Below are positions 1 to 8,840 of a stretch of DNA of 64,000 nt, in pieces; position 1 is the first letter of the stretch; every line of letters begins with the position of its first letter. The DNA lies in NCBI GenBank assembly GCA_002067895.1, contig MVRE01000017.1, forward strand, positions 1-64,000. Reading direction: 5' to 3'. The notes below the pieces were generated by a model that was given only the letters and a program-made list of their open reading frames with translations, was not told the DNA's origin and searched no databases. The position numbers and the translations under genes are program-made. Source of the stretch: Methanoregula sp. PtaU1.Bin051. GTDB taxonomy: Archaea; Halobacteriota; Methanomicrobia; Methanomicrobiales; Methanospirillaceae.

Positions 1-645
1 GCTTCTTCTGTGCGGGCGTTCGGGCGTACTATCGCCCTTCCGCGAGACCGTGCCGTAGAGTTTCCAGATGCGGGCCGCGTTGAAGTTCGCCGTGTCCACG
101 GTTACCCGGTCATCGGAGAAGAGTGCATCGAGCGTGGCAAGGCAACCCTTCACCAGGGCCAGGGCCGCGTCATCATTCGGCAGGTCGATGCGGTACAACA
201 AGTGGGCCCCGTTGCCGGAGTCGGCCTGGACCGGGTCCGGGAGGCCGAGCCCGGCAATCCACCGGGCAACCTCTTCAGCTTTCGCCAGGGCAAGCCCGTG
301 CTCCTCGTCAGTGCTCGACACCCCGCTCGGTCGGAGCGGGTCGATATCAACCGGCAGCCAGCGGCGGTGCTGGATATCCGCGTCGCTTGTCGTGCTATCC
401 TTCTTGCCCAGACGCATCTTGATCCGGTTCGCCCGGCGCGAGAGCAGGGCCGGGTTCACCTCGTTCAGCGTGATGTAGATGCCGTGTACTGAGCTATCGG
501 CATCAAGAGGCTCGACAGCCCGCACGAGCGCTGCGGGATCGCTGAAGTACCCGCTGTGGGTGAACTGATCGGTGAGCGCCCGGACCTCGACGACCTGCCC
601 GGGCCCGGCTAATCGGGCGACTGCATCACGGAGCAGACCATCCAC
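1..645 (-). CDS. Primase/polymerase-like protein (AEP superfamily), 3' end outside window
   Basis: The minus frame is open for 215 codons to the left edge, so only the N-terminal part is visible. It contains a tryptophan followed by VDIDPLRPSG, which fits the Asp-x-Asp metal site of archaeo-eukaryotic primase-like domains. Further on are GNGAHLLYRIDLP and NFNAARIWKLYG followed by a basic stretch, as in the primase modules of phage and plasmid replication proteins. The start is GTG at 645; a TGA lies two codons upstream and GGTGGTGA just before it serves as ribosome binding site. It is the last visible gene of the small-ORF operon that begins at 2325, so it is probably the replication protein of an integrated element. 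A helicase domain would be expected further left. The family assignment is from motifs only. Confidence 0.7.
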   Translation of the reverse strand, partial: MDGLLRDAVARLAGPGQVVEVRALTDQFTHSGYFSDPAALVRAVEPLDADSSVHGIYITLNEVNPALLSRRANRIKMRLGKKDSTTSDADIQHRRWLPVDIDPLRPSGVSSTDEEHGLALAKAEEVARWIAGLGLPDPVQADSGNGAHLLYRIDLPNDDAALALVKGCLATLDALFSDDRVTVDTANFNAARIWKLYGTVSRKGDSTPERPHRRS

Positions 646-695
646 ACGTCACCACCCGGTTCCCTGCTGCGGTCTGCGGTGAAAAAAATACCAGG

Positions 696-935
696 TCAGC
701 CATGCCCGTCGCCTTCTTCCGGGGCAGGCTCCTCCTGCTTCACCCGCTCCGCGTGCTCGTCGAAGGTCTCGACCTTCACGGTATAGCGGTGATGGAATTT
801 TCGCTCGACAAAGATGTGGAAGACCGATTCGCCCTTCTTCTTGATCAGGTCCGCAATCGCCTTCGGGATCAGGTAGAGCGGGATGCCCTCGATCTTCTCG
901 GTCGTGACTTCCGGTTTCTGCTCCTCATCGGGCAT
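696..935 (-). CDS. Small hypothetical protein of integrated element
   Basis: 79 aa, starting MPDEEQKPEV. The start lies inside the upstream gene (overlap 925-935), indicating translational coupling. The centre contains a VFHIFVERKFHHRYTVKVE-like stretch, probably beta strands; the tail is acidic and glycine-rich. The gene at 53631-53858 has a similar core (NHHYYTVRV), so the family recurs in the second element of this window. I do not recognise the function. A longer reading of this frame starts at 1031, but that would bury it in the upstream gene. Confidence 0.65.
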   Translation of the reverse strand: MPDEEQKPEVTTEKIEGIPLYLIPKAIADLIKKKGESVFHIFVERKFHHRYTVKVETFDEHAERVKQEEPAPEEGDGHG

Positions 936-1296
936 AGGCGGCCACCTCCCGGATGGAGTCCGGCAGGACCTCGTAACAGTGGATTGAGCCATTCGGCGAA
1001 ATGACCCAGACCTCGCACCGGATGAAGACATTGCCCGGGTTTATCATCAGCAGCGAGCGGAACTGGCAGATCTCGAACCGGCAGAACGATTCAACATACG
1101 GCTCGCTGACGCTGCCATAGGCTGCCCGGATCTTCACGCCGAGCATCTCGTAATCGCCGCGAATCCCGACCAGGTGGACCGGGATGTACCGGGCGAGGAA
1201 ACTGCTCTCGACCGGCAGGACCGGCTCGTAGCCCCGGGAAACGAGCAACTCGGTGGCCCGCTCCAGCGAGACGACAAAAGTACTCTTCGCGATCAT
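925..1296 (-). CDS. Hypothetical element protein, paralogue of the upstream gene
   Basis: 123 aa. The ATG at 1296 overlaps the stop of the preceding gene in an ATGA arrangement. An N-terminal helical region (ERATELLVSRGYE) is followed by a beta-rich core with LVGIRGDYEMLGVKI, and the C-terminus carries EVWVISPNGSIHCYEVLPDSIREV. The C-terminal pattern (E-x-W, aromatic/basic stretch, then F/Y-E-x-L-x-DSIRE) matches the 134-aa protein encoded just upstream, so they are tandem paralogues. The overall order, with a conserved basic strand in the middle, resembles small PD-(D/E)XK nuclease-like folds, but I see no complete catalytic signature. Function unknown. Confidence 0.7.
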   Translation of the reverse strand: MIAKSTFVVSLERATELLVSRGYEPVLPVESSFLARYIPVHLVGIRGDYEMLGVKIRAAYGSVSEPYVESFCRFEICQFRSLLMINPGNVFIRCEVWVISPNGSIHCYEVLPDSIREVAAYAR

Positions 1297-1697
1297 GCGA
1301 CACCTCCGGCCCGGGACATGCCGGGGCCGTAAAAGGTGAGCTTCGGGATCTCGCGGATGCTGTCCCTGAGTATCTCGAAGCACCGGAACCCGTGCGTCAG
1401 CGAATATATCCAAATCTCGTAGTGGAACCCGGTCTCGTGAGTATGGCGTGCGAGATGTTTGCGGAACTGTGCCAGGTCAAGGCTGCACTTCGCCATGATT
1501 ATGTCGGCAGTGGAGGGCAGGTGCGACAGTTTCCGGATGCGGATGAACCGGGTCTCGCCCGTTGGCAGCGTCGCGACGAGATGAGCCGGCGGGTACTTCT
1601 TGTTGAACCCAGGCGGGATGACCTCGACCGTGTAACCGTGCAGCCGGAGGAGCTCGCGGGCCCCGTCCTCGACGAGTGTTCCGCGCCGGCTGGTCAT
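1293..1697 (-). CDS. Hypothetical element protein, possible degenerate nuclease fold
   Basis: 134 aa. It starts in an ATGA overlap with the upstream gene and ends in one with the downstream gene. N-terminal helix GARELLRLHGYTVEVI, then HLVATLPTGETRFIRIRKL, a helical middle and a C-terminal YEIWIYSLTHGFRCFEILRDSIRE. It is paralogous to the following 123-aa protein. It also shares its strand order with the protein at 53263-53634 (RxxVFVRVKR, then ELWVCSRYGRWRFFRV). In that homologue the strand ends in VKR, reminiscent of the ExK strand of resolvase-like nucleases. No activity can be asserted. Confidence 0.7.
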   Translation of the reverse strand: MTSRRGTLVEDGARELLRLHGYTVEVIPPGFNKKYPPAHLVATLPTGETRFIRIRKLSHLPSTADIIMAKCSLDLAQFRKHLARHTHETGFHYEIWIYSLTHGFRCFEILRDSIREIPKLTFYGPGMSRAGGVA

Positions 1698-2062
1698 GAT
1701 GCGGCACCTCCCTTGTGCGGCGAAATGATCTCCGGTTCCGGTACATCGCCCGGGACCTCGAAGAGGATGCAGGACACATCCTCGCCAAGTGCGACCGCGA
1801 TGAACCGGTCGCGGGGGAGCATGTACCGGATGCTGCCAACAGACAGGATCACGGCCCGGCCCGAAGGGTTGAGGGCAACGGAACCGGAAGTGACGGGCGA
1901 ACCGGTCGGATCCGGATTCTTGTGGAGCAGCGGCACGGTCTCACCGACAAACAGCAGCATCCCCATATCCTCGGGACAGATGAAATACGATTTGTCCCAG
2001 ATCCGGACATGGACATAGCCATCGCTCCCGGTCAGGACGATGCCGGCAGAGAATCTTGTCAT
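1694..2062 (-). CDS. Hypothetical beta-rich element protein
   Basis: 122 aa, beginning MTRFSAGIVL with ATGA overlaps at both ends (2059-2062 and 1694-1697), so the whole set is one coupled transcript. The protein alternates hydrophobic strands and turns (YVHVRIWDKSYFICPEDMG, SGRAVILSVGSIRYMLP) and looks like a small beta-barrel or binding domain. I recognise no family. The open frame extends upstream to 2407, but the overlap pattern and protein character support the internal ATG. Confidence 0.65.
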   Translation of the reverse strand: MTRFSAGIVLTGSDGYVHVRIWDKSYFICPEDMGMLLFVGETVPLLHKNPDPTGSPVTSGSVALNPSGRAVILSVGSIRYMLPRDRFIAVALGEDVSCILFEVPGDVPEPEIISPHKGGAAS

Positions 2063-2325
2063 GCTACACCCCGCTGGCGCGTGACCTGATGACGGTTCGC
2101 GTGCACCTGGGCCCGCGACCGCGCGAGCTCTTCTTTCGTGACAATGATCCAGTGCCCGTCCTCGACCATGATCCTCCCGATGCCGTAGAACCCGGTCCGC
2201 CGCTCGTAAGCCTCGACAGCTTCCTGCGTTACCATTAGGGGTTCTTCCACGGTGTTCTCCTTCGATGCGGTTTCCGAAGCCGGGGTGTTTGATCCTCCCG
2301 ACAGATTCGCAGAATTGTTCTGCAT
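2059..2325 (-). CDS. First gene of element operon, hypothetical
   Basis: 88 aa, MQNNSANLSG start. The ATG at 2325 is preceded by GTGAGGAGGG at ideal spacing; an earlier in-frame ATG at 2385 lacks such a site. The first 45 residues are polar and low complexity. The C-terminal half is helical with a basic, arginine-rich tail (TKEELARSRAQVHANRHQVTRQR). It leads the minus-strand series that ends with the primase-like gene. A role in regulation or DNA binding is possible but not shown. Confidence 0.65.
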   Translation of the reverse strand: MQNNSANLSGGSNTPASETASKENTVEEPLMVTQEAVEAYERRTGFYGIGRIMVEDGHWIIVTKEELARSRAQVHANRHQVTRQRGVA

Positions 2326-2534
2326 TGTTTCCCTCCTCACGTTGTTTTGTGTTCGCTTGTTCTCCTCTGAATCCAGGGCACTCACATCCGCGTGTCCCGC
2401 TTTTCACGTTGTATTCCGGGTCCCGGGCCGGAAAGAGCCATGGCTACGGTCCGACCAGATACCGCTCTTCTCGAAACGGCAGGTGGCCTATCGGACGAAA
2501 TCCATGAGCAATCACGGTTGCCGGTCAGCCGGAA

Positions 2535-2777
2535 CTACTGACGATCACCAAAGAATGTAAAGAGCGAGAATATCGGAGCGTGACTTTGTTTCAATCTGCT
2601 CCACTGGCCTGTGTTCATACTGCGCCCGATCCCGGACGCGAAGCTGTTCATCCTTGCCTGGCACTTCACCTGGGTAACGGGGTCAGGCTGGCGGAAGAAA
2701 TCAATGACCCGGTCTCTGACCGATTCAGCCGCTGCCTTCAGACGTTTGCCCACCCGTGTTAGGAAGTAGCACAGCAT
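2535..2777 (-). CDS. Possible small basic protein in an otherwise gene-poor stretch
   Basis: 80 codons from ATG at 2777. The protein is basic and helical at the N-terminus (FLTRVGKRLKAAAESVRDRVIDFF). A TATA-like TTTATAAAAATA sits only 10-20 nt upstream, too close for a standard leaderless start, and no Shine-Dalgarno is visible. It may therefore be a degenerate or chance frame. The rest of 2326-3085 contains no other convincing gene; it is AT-richer and presumably holds the promoter for the left-going element operon. Confidence 0.3.
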   Translation of the reverse strand: MLCYFLTRVGKRLKAAAESVRDRVIDFFRQPDPVTQVKCQARMNSFASGIGRSMNTGQWSRLKQSHAPIFSLFTFFGDRQ

Positions 2778-3085
2778 TGTAATATTTTTATAAATTCGCA
2801 GTTGCTTAAAGGGTTTTCTGAACCAGCGGGTTACATGACCGCTTTTTGTCATGCAAGTGTAAGACAAATGGTTGATTTTACTGCACCAGATTGAGAAGCG
2901 CGGCCAAAATTTTTGAAAAATGAAAAGCCTATCATCAAGATTGTGGTTGAAAAAAATCAACAATGAACGGTGCCGCAGTTTGAACAATAGGGATACGAGT
3001 CAATGCCTGTACCAAAACATTCTCAACAACCTTCACTCTTTTTTGGCAAAATCCTTAAAGAATCAATTACTCCCTATTCCTTTCA

Positions 3086-3745
3086 ATGGTCAACAAATGC
3101 GACATTTGCGGATCAATTACAATGCCGGATGCCCGGTATTGCGGGGGGTGCGGTGTGGATCTTCGGGAACCCAAGGGGTCGGATAATGTGGAAATTGATA
3201 CCAGGCCCAGCAAGCTGAAAAAAACAACGGCAAAAGAATCATCAAAGAAGAAAAAGTCAGACGAAGAGAATGTAATTCATTGGCATACGGTCCGGGCAAT
3301 GTGCAATTTTACGTCGATGTCTTTCCCGAATTTCTTTCTTTTACTGATGTTGTTGGGACGCGGCGAGAAGAAACTGGGCTTTTGCGATTGTGCATCGTGT
3401 AATCAGGGATACCGGGAGATGTTGGCGACAATCGTCAATGTTACGGAGAAGAAGAAATTGACTGCACAAAGCCGGGAGATTGTTATCAAAGCCCGTGGTG
3501 AACAGATTGACGGGCATACCATCGATTTCTCCACGCTTATCCAGAAAACACTGGAGAAAGAGGGAAAGGAACTGCCTGGAGAAAAACCGGAATCAATTCC
3601 TTCACAGGCGAATAATAGGAAAATCGTGATTGAGATAGATCCGGGTGTTCTCGAGAATGCAGTTTTTTCCGTATTGAAAAGTGAGAAAGGGCAGGAGATT
3701 ATCCGGTCTGTTCCGAGAAGAAGAAACAAACGCACTGATTCATGA
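3086..3745 (+). CDS. Zinc-ribbon hypothetical protein beside integrase
   Basis: 219 aa. An N-terminal four-cysteine zinc ribbon (CDICG, then CGGCG) is followed by a lysine/serine-rich linker. A central part carries a hydrophobic segment (FPNFFLLLMLLG) and a CDCASC motif, and the C-terminus is charged and helical, ending in an Arg-rich tail. It converges on the recombinase gene with only 3 bp between stops. The recombinase also ends in a zinc ribbon, so both may belong to the same element. Function not recognised. Confidence 0.65.
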   Translation: MVNKCDICGSITMPDARYCGGCGVDLREPKGSDNVEIDTRPSKLKKTTAKESSKKKKSDEENVIHWHTVRAMCNFTSMSFPNFFLLLMLLGRGEKKLGFCDCASCNQGYREMLATIVNVTEKKKLTAQSREIVIKARGEQIDGHTIDFSTLIQKTLEKEGKELPGEKPESIPSQANNRKIVIEIDPGVLENAVFSVLKSEKGQEIIRSVPRRRNKRTDS

Positions 3746-3748
3746 ACA

Positions 3749-4987
3749 TTACTTCGCCGCTGCCTTCGCTATCTTCTCCTCCACCATCTCATCGACAAGT
3801 TTCCTGAGGGACTGCGGATTCTCCCGGACACTCCGGACGATCCGCTCGGTCTCATCCATCGCTTCTTCGGTCAGCTCCCCGCCACATTCCGGACAATATA
3901 CGGCGGTCGGCGGAACCTCCTTGCAGAGACAATGTGGGCAGACACCAGGGACGAAGACCGATTTCTGCACTTCCACATCTTTAATTCCGGCAATCCCCAT
4001 CACGGCTTTCTCCACATCGACCGATGAGAGGTTCACGTACTTCTCGACCATCCCGGATCGCTTACCCCAACCGATCTTGCACAGGATAGATTCGTTCATG
4101 TTCTGCTTTGCGTAATGGGTCAGCTTCGAGTGCCGCAACAGATGAAAATGAATTTTTTTGGCCAGAGCTTTATCGCCCTGCTGCCTGAGATTCCTGCTGA
4201 ATTTTTTCATGAGATACTGGAATCCACTGTACAGATATGGCTCTCCCTCATGGGTCAGGAAAACGAAGTTGTCGCCTTCAGGAGGGAGCCCGTGGATGGC
4301 AGGGTAATCCATCTTCCAGGTTTTTAGATAGGTCCACGCAGTCGGGCAGGGGATATATCGGGGAAAGCCGGTCTTCTTGTCGGTCGTGATCGAGATGCCG
4401 TGTTTCAGCTTCTGGATCTGCCGCCATCTCAGGTAGCCGGCCTCCTCGATGCGTAGGGCCGCGTCAAAGACGCAGGCAATCAGGGCCCGTTCTTTCGAGT
4501 TCTCGCAGACACCAATCAGCTTCTCGACTTCTTCTTCCGTGAGCATGTCATCCGGAGTCTTGGTCATCATCGGGGCCTTGGGGACCTTGATCTCCTTGAT
4601 GTCTTCCAGCGGAATACTGATGATCTTCTTTTTAACGAGCCATTCCGCGAATACCTTGAGGGAGAGGATGTAATCGTGAACGGTATTTTCAGAAAATTTT
4701 TTCCCATTCAGGCGTTTGCCGGTTTTGATCTTCGAAATTGCCTCCATGTATGTGCCTGTTGTCATTTCGTTATAGGGCCCTGGTAAAAAATCCCGGACTC
4801 GTATAAGATGGTCAACATAGAGTGCGACCCGGCCTCCGGATAAATTCTTCTTGGCCTTACGTTCGTAGAGGAATTCTTTGATGAGGGAAACATCTGAAGG
4901 ACTCAGCCGGCCTTTCGCCAACTGCGGGGCCAGACGGGAATCAACGTATTCAGGACCGTCCCTTTGATGAAAAATGTGATCCTGCAT
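3749..4987 (-). CDS. Tyrosine recombinase/integrase with C-terminal zinc ribbon
   Basis: 412 aa. An N-terminal SAM-like DNA-binding region (KRLNGKKFSENTVHDYILSLK) precedes a catalytic domain with the first arginine region (DAALRIEEAGYLRW), HFHLLRHSKLTHYA (His-x-x-Arg) and a C-terminal YVNLSSVDVEKAV Tyr box. A CPHC/CPEC zinc ribbon follows near residue 350-375, an architecture common in archaeal integrases. It most likely integrates or excises the element whose operon lies at 1-2325. It differs from the XerA at 9152-10084. No tRNA target was recognised next to it. Confidence 0.85.
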   Translation of the reverse strand: MQDHIFHQRDGPEYVDSRLAPQLAKGRLSPSDVSLIKEFLYERKAKKNLSGGRVALYVDHLIRVRDFLPGPYNEMTTGTYMEAISKIKTGKRLNGKKFSENTVHDYILSLKVFAEWLVKKKIISIPLEDIKEIKVPKAPMMTKTPDDMLTEEEVEKLIGVCENSKERALIACVFDAALRIEEAGYLRWRQIQKLKHGISITTDKKTGFPRYIPCPTAWTYLKTWKMDYPAIHGLPPEGDNFVFLTHEGEPYLYSGFQYLMKKFSRNLRQQGDKALAKKIHFHLLRHSKLTHYAKQNMNESILCKIGWGKRSGMVEKYVNLSSVDVEKAVMGIAGIKDVEVQKSVFVPGVCPHCLCKEVPPTAVYCPECGGELTEEAMDETERIVRSVRENPQSLRKLVDEMVEEKIAKAAAK

Positions 4988-5016
4988 ATATTGAATGAAG
5001 ACTATGCGGAAGATAA

Positions 5017-5044
5017 GTGTAGTGGTCTTGTTGTTCTACTACAC
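5017..5044. promoter_or_regulatory. Inverted repeat upstream of integrase
   Basis: GTGTAGT and ACTACAC form a perfect 7-bp inverted repeat with a 14-bp spacer, 30-57 bp upstream of the integrase start. It could be an operator, a recombinase-binding site or part of an attachment site. No second copy was found inside the window. Confidence 0.3.
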
Positions 5045-5288
5045 TACGGGGGTAAATGCTCTCCTGTTCCGGGTTTGTACAAATTTTCATGCATGCAGAA
5101 AATTTGTTCTATGACATTTGGCACAGGAGATATTAAAAACAACATCGGCATCAATCCTGCAGGAATAATGAATGAGGGCAGGGTATGAGGATTTACTGAC
5201 CTGCTGATGGATCCAGTTGATCGATAATCATATATATGTGTCACTTTGGATATAAACAACCTGAACAATCCTGGATTGGTGTTTCCTG

Positions 5289-6860
5289 TTGATCCTGAAC
5301 CGAAACTACCTCTGTATCTTCACTATACTGATACTGGCAGGAATTCTTATTACCGGACCGGTCACGGCTGCCGATACCATGCCTTCTGTAATACGGGTAG
5401 TCACGGACAATAATTATCCCCCCTATACATTTCTCGACAGCAGTGGCAACATCCAGGGCATCTCTGTCGACCAGTGGAAACTCTATTCACAGAAGACCGG
5501 GATCCCTGTCGAAATCACCGGGCTCCCGTGGAACGAGGCACAGGCCCGGCTGCTCGCAGGGGATTTCGATGTCATCGATACGATGGGGTATACGGAGGAG
5601 CGAGCCAAATTATACGATTTCCTTCCCTCGTACTCCCGTGTCGATGTCCCGATCTTCTTCAGCAAGGAGATCCCGGGCATCTCGGGCCCGGACTCTCTCT
5701 CCGGTTTTGTCGTTGCCGTCCAGTCCGGGGATTCCGTAATTCCGGTGCTTGAGTCCCATAATGTAACTTCACTGAAGGAATACGCCTCGTATGAGGATAT
5801 CATCCGCGACGCAAAAGCCGGCACCATCTATGTCTTCTGTATGGACCGGCCTTCTGCCCTCTTTTTCATGCACAAGTACGGGATCGCGGCGGACTACAAG
5901 GAAACTGCTCCGCTGTATTCCACGGAAGTCCATCGTGCAGTCCGCAAAGGCAGTCCGCTTTTTACGGTCCTGTCAGACGGATTCGGCCGTATCACTCCCT
6001 CCGAGTACCGTGCCATTGAGGATAAATGGCTTGGAACATCCCTCTTCGATCCCGCCATCCTGCATTTCGTTGTTATAGTACTCATCGTCATCCTGGTCCT
6101 GCTTCTCGGTCTTGCTGCATGGAACTTTGCCCTGAGACGATCGGTTGCTGTCCATACCCGCGAGCTGCACGAAGAGCTCTCACGGAGGAGACTCGCAGAG
6201 GAGGAACTGGCCCGGGCGAACAGGACGCTCCAGCTCTTCGGCCGGCTCCTGCAGGAAGAGATCAAAACAAGCCTGTTCGCACTCCGTGGACACCTTGCCC
6301 TCATAACTCAGGATCCAAACGATACGGAGGGGCAGAAATCACTTGAAAGTTCCCGCCAGATTACCGCGTCGATTGAAGAACTTGTAGATTCGGTGAAATA
6401 CCTGAAAGATATCGGGAACAGGAAACAGGAATGGATTGATATCACCCAGGCTTTCACGTACGCCCGTTCGCACCACCAGGTACTCGGAATTACCTTTGAG
6501 GCACATACCCGCGGCATAGAGGTTTTTGCCGAGCCGGTATTCGAATCGATCCTCTCCATCCTGATCAGTGATTCCCTCCAGTTTGGTAAAACAGTTGACC
6601 GGATCGCGCTCTCGTGCCGCCGATCCGGAAATGCTATCGTCCTTGTTTACGAGGACAATGGGACAGGCATTTTGGTATCTGATAAAGAGAGGGTATTCAT
6701 CCGGCCCGAGGACGGCGGGACCGGGCACCGGCTTGCTGTCGTAAAAGAGATCCTCTCGATGCTTGGCATGGAGATCACCGAGAGCGGCGAACCGGGGCAT
6801 GGCGTGCGGTTCGAGATCATGGTTCCGGAAGGGAAATACCGGATTATAAATCCCCACTGA
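5289..6860 (+). CDS. Extracellular solute-binding sensor fused to a degenerate histidine-kinase module
   Basis: 523 aa with TTG start (GGATTGGTG upstream; TATA-like ATATATATG at about 5230-5240). A signal peptide (residues 1-27) leads to a bacterial type-3 solute-binding domain (about 32-255, VTDNNYPPYTF and YTEERAKLYDF), as in amino-acid sensors. A membrane helix (about 257-280) and a coiled linker follow, then a dimerisation region (LFGRLLQEEIKTSLFALRGH) and a HATPase-like domain with EDNGTGI and a final GHGVRFEIMVP. The usual phospho-accepting His is not at its expected place. The N-box Asn also seems replaced (SILISDSLQFG), while the kinase at 30421 keeps both. It may signal through a partner. 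Confidence 0.8.
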   Translation: MILNRNYLCIFTILILAGILITGPVTAADTMPSVIRVVTDNNYPPYTFLDSSGNIQGISVDQWKLYSQKTGIPVEITGLPWNEAQARLLAGDFDVIDTMGYTEERAKLYDFLPSYSRVDVPIFFSKEIPGISGPDSLSGFVVAVQSGDSVIPVLESHNVTSLKEYASYEDIIRDAKAGTIYVFCMDRPSALFFMHKYGIAADYKETAPLYSTEVHRAVRKGSPLFTVLSDGFGRITPSEYRAIEDKWLGTSLFDPAILHFVVIVLIVILVLLLGLAAWNFALRRSVAVHTRELHEELSRRRLAEEELARANRTLQLFGRLLQEEIKTSLFALRGHLALITQDPNDTEGQKSLESSRQITASIEELVDSVKYLKDIGNRKQEWIDITQAFTYARSHHQVLGITFEAHTRGIEVFAEPVFESILSILISDSLQFGKTVDRIALSCRRSGNAIVLVYEDNGTGILVSDKERVFIRPEDGGTGHRLAVVKEILSMLGMEITESGEPGHGVRFEIMVPEGKYRIINPH

Positions 6861-6974
6861 AAGATACAGATTTCTAACAGAGGACTAGTTTGGTAAACTG
6901 TTAATCATCGAACCGGTAAGCCCGATCCCATTATATCGGATGTGATGACTGGGCTGCCTGAACCATGGCACGCG

Positions 6975-7541
6975 TTATCCTAAAATCCTGTGCTCCAGCA
7001 GGAGCCTGATCCCGATAAGAACCAGGATCAACCCCCCGGCGATATCGACCCGCCGGCCGAGGAGGGATGCCAGCTTCCCGCCCATGAACACCCCCGCCCA
7101 GGAGATGGCGGCTGCTATAATTCCGATGATGACTGCAGGGACGAGGACCGGCATAGTAAGAATTGCAATGCTGATCCCGACAGCGAGCGCGTCGATACTT
7201 GTTGCGACAGCAAGATATGTCACGGTAATAAGGTTCAGGACATCCGGTAACTTCTCTGCATCCCCATCGTGAACCCCTTCGAGGATCATCTTCCCGCCAA
7301 TCAGAAAGAGCATGGCGGCAGCGACCCAGTGGTCGTATGATGAGATCAGGTGAGCAAACCCGGATCCAAGGAGATAACCGGCAATCGTCATACCGGCCTG
7401 AAACGTTCCAAAAAAAACAGCCAGCGTAAGCGCTGTTTTAAACCGGCTGATCCTCTGGTGCGCTCCCGCAGCGATAGCTACGGCAAAGCAGTCCATCGAG
7501 AGCCCGATTCCGATCAGCACAGAGGTCAGCAGGAGTTCCAT
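6975..7541 (-). CDS. mntP: MntP-type manganese efflux pump
   Basis: 188 aa, typical MntP (DUF204) length, six predicted membrane helices. The duplicated signature is visible: GLSMDCFAVAI near residue 15 and ATSIDALAVGIS near residue 115, each carrying the conserved acidic residue in a membrane helix. It is predicted to export Mn(II). The neighbour on the same strand is a cation diffusion facilitator (7605-8585), so the two probably form a divalent-metal export locus, with the CDF gene transcribed first and a 63-bp gap. Confidence 0.88.
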   Translation of the reverse strand: MELLLTSVLIGIGLSMDCFAVAIAAGAHQRISRFKTALTLAVFFGTFQAGMTIAGYLLGSGFAHLISSYDHWVAAAMLFLIGGKMILEGVHDGDAEKLPDVLNLITVTYLAVATSIDALAVGISIAILTMPVLVPAVIIGIIAAAISWAGVFMGGKLASLLGRRVDIAGGLILVLIGIRLLLEHRILG

Positions 7542-7604
7542 GGCATTGGATCAGCCCTGTATGCAGGATTGAAATTTTTGCTCACGTGATTTGGCACCTG
7601 CTGC

Positions 7605-8585
7605 TCACTTCCTGTTCATCCGGATCGTGCAGACGCTTGTACAGTGTTCGCATTCGTCCGTGCAGGGCTCGATATGTACAGTCACATTCGATCTGGGGAA
7701 TTCCACCCCGAGATCATGCTCGATGTGGTCGGCAAAGTCGTGGGACTCCTGTACCGAGAGGTGCTTTGGCACGCAGACATGGAGGTCAATGAACCGTTCC
7801 GGCCCTGACCGTCGGGTACGCAGCGCATGGAAGTTGACATACTGCGAATGGTGTTCGCAGATGATCTGCCGGATGCGCTGCTCATCCTCAGCCGGGAGGC
7901 TCTGGTCCATGAGGTCGGCAAGGGAACGCCGGGTCAGGTCATACGCTGCCCTGATGATCATAGCCGCGACAAAAAGTGCACAGATCGGGTCGAGGATAGT
8001 AACCCCGGTCAGCCGGATCAGGATGAGCCCGGTAAAGATCCCGAGCGACGTATAGACATCCGTCCTGAGATGCCATGCATCGCTCTCAAGCGCGATCGAC
8101 TCGGTCTTCTTCGCCACCGCCATCAGCCGTGACGAGACGTACCAGTTGAGAACTGACGATACGGCCATCACAAGGATACCGATATAGATTAATTCGAGTG
8201 AAATTTCTTCGCCATGGCCGAAGATCTTCCGGACAGATTCCCAGATGATCAGGCCTGCAGCGACAAAGATGAGGATTGCCTCAATGAGCCCGGACATGGA
8301 CTCGAACTTACCGTGGCCAAAGGTATGTTCGTCATCAGCAGGTTTCGCCGACTGCCGGACAGATACGAAGGCGATCATTGCTGCGATGAGGTCGATGCCG
8401 GAATGGATGGCTTCAGAGATGATGCTGACCGATCCCGTTGCGATGCCGATTGCAAGCTTGGCGATAACAAGGAACGTATTCGATGCAACGGAAAGGCGGG
8501 CGGTCGACTCTTTCAGCCGGTTCATACCGATAGTATCAGGGATTACCTCTTTGCGGGAAGCGGCAGTGCGGAACAGTCCGGACAT
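7605..8585 (-). CDS. Cation diffusion facilitator (CDF) family transporter
   Basis: 326 aa with six membrane helices and a cytoplasmic C-terminal domain. The metal-binding motifs sit in SEAIHSGIDLIAAM (helix II) and DAWHLRTDVYTSLG (helix V). The C-terminal domain contains HALRTRRSGPERFIDLHVCVP and ends in a His/Cys-rich tail (HIEPCTDECEHCTSVC), possibly an extra metal site. Proton-driven export of Zn, Fe, Mn or Co is the family role; the substrate cannot be told. A 22-bp motif repeated elsewhere in the window lies 256 bp upstream. Confidence 0.9.
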   Translation of the reverse strand: MSGLFRTAASRKEVIPDTIGMNRLKESTARLSVASNTFLVIAKLAIGIATGSVSIISEAIHSGIDLIAAMIAFVSVRQSAKPADDEHTFGHGKFESMSGLIEAILIFVAAGLIIWESVRKIFGHGEEISLELIYIGILVMAVSSVLNWYVSSRLMAVAKKTESIALESDAWHLRTDVYTSLGIFTGLILIRLTGVTILDPICALFVAAMIIRAAYDLTRRSLADLMDQSLPAEDEQRIRQIICEHHSQYVNFHALRTRRSGPERFIDLHVCVPKHLSVQESHDFADHIEHDLGVEFPRSNVTVHIEPCTDECEHCTSVCTIRMNRK

Positions 8586-8840
8586 GGATGGTCAGCTCAT
8601 GAAACGGCGTTTGTTCCTTTACTGTTTGACGGAAGGGCATATAGGGAGATCGGTGAACGGCAATCGGCAGAACTTCTGGTAAATGCCTCACAGGAATATG
8701 ACGAAAAGAGTCCCGGAATAATTCCAGAATTCAGGAATTCTGGCGGCCTGTTCCGGGGAGTCGGGGGCCCGATGGGATCCGGGAGCCGGCCCTGCAGGAC
8801 CGGATAGTAGCTTGGAAGGGTGATCAAAGCACCCATTTTC

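Noticed and set aside
10-492. A 160-codon plus-strand frame at the left edge
   Set aside because: It lies antisense to the primase-like gene, whose VDIDPLRP and following motifs are convincing.
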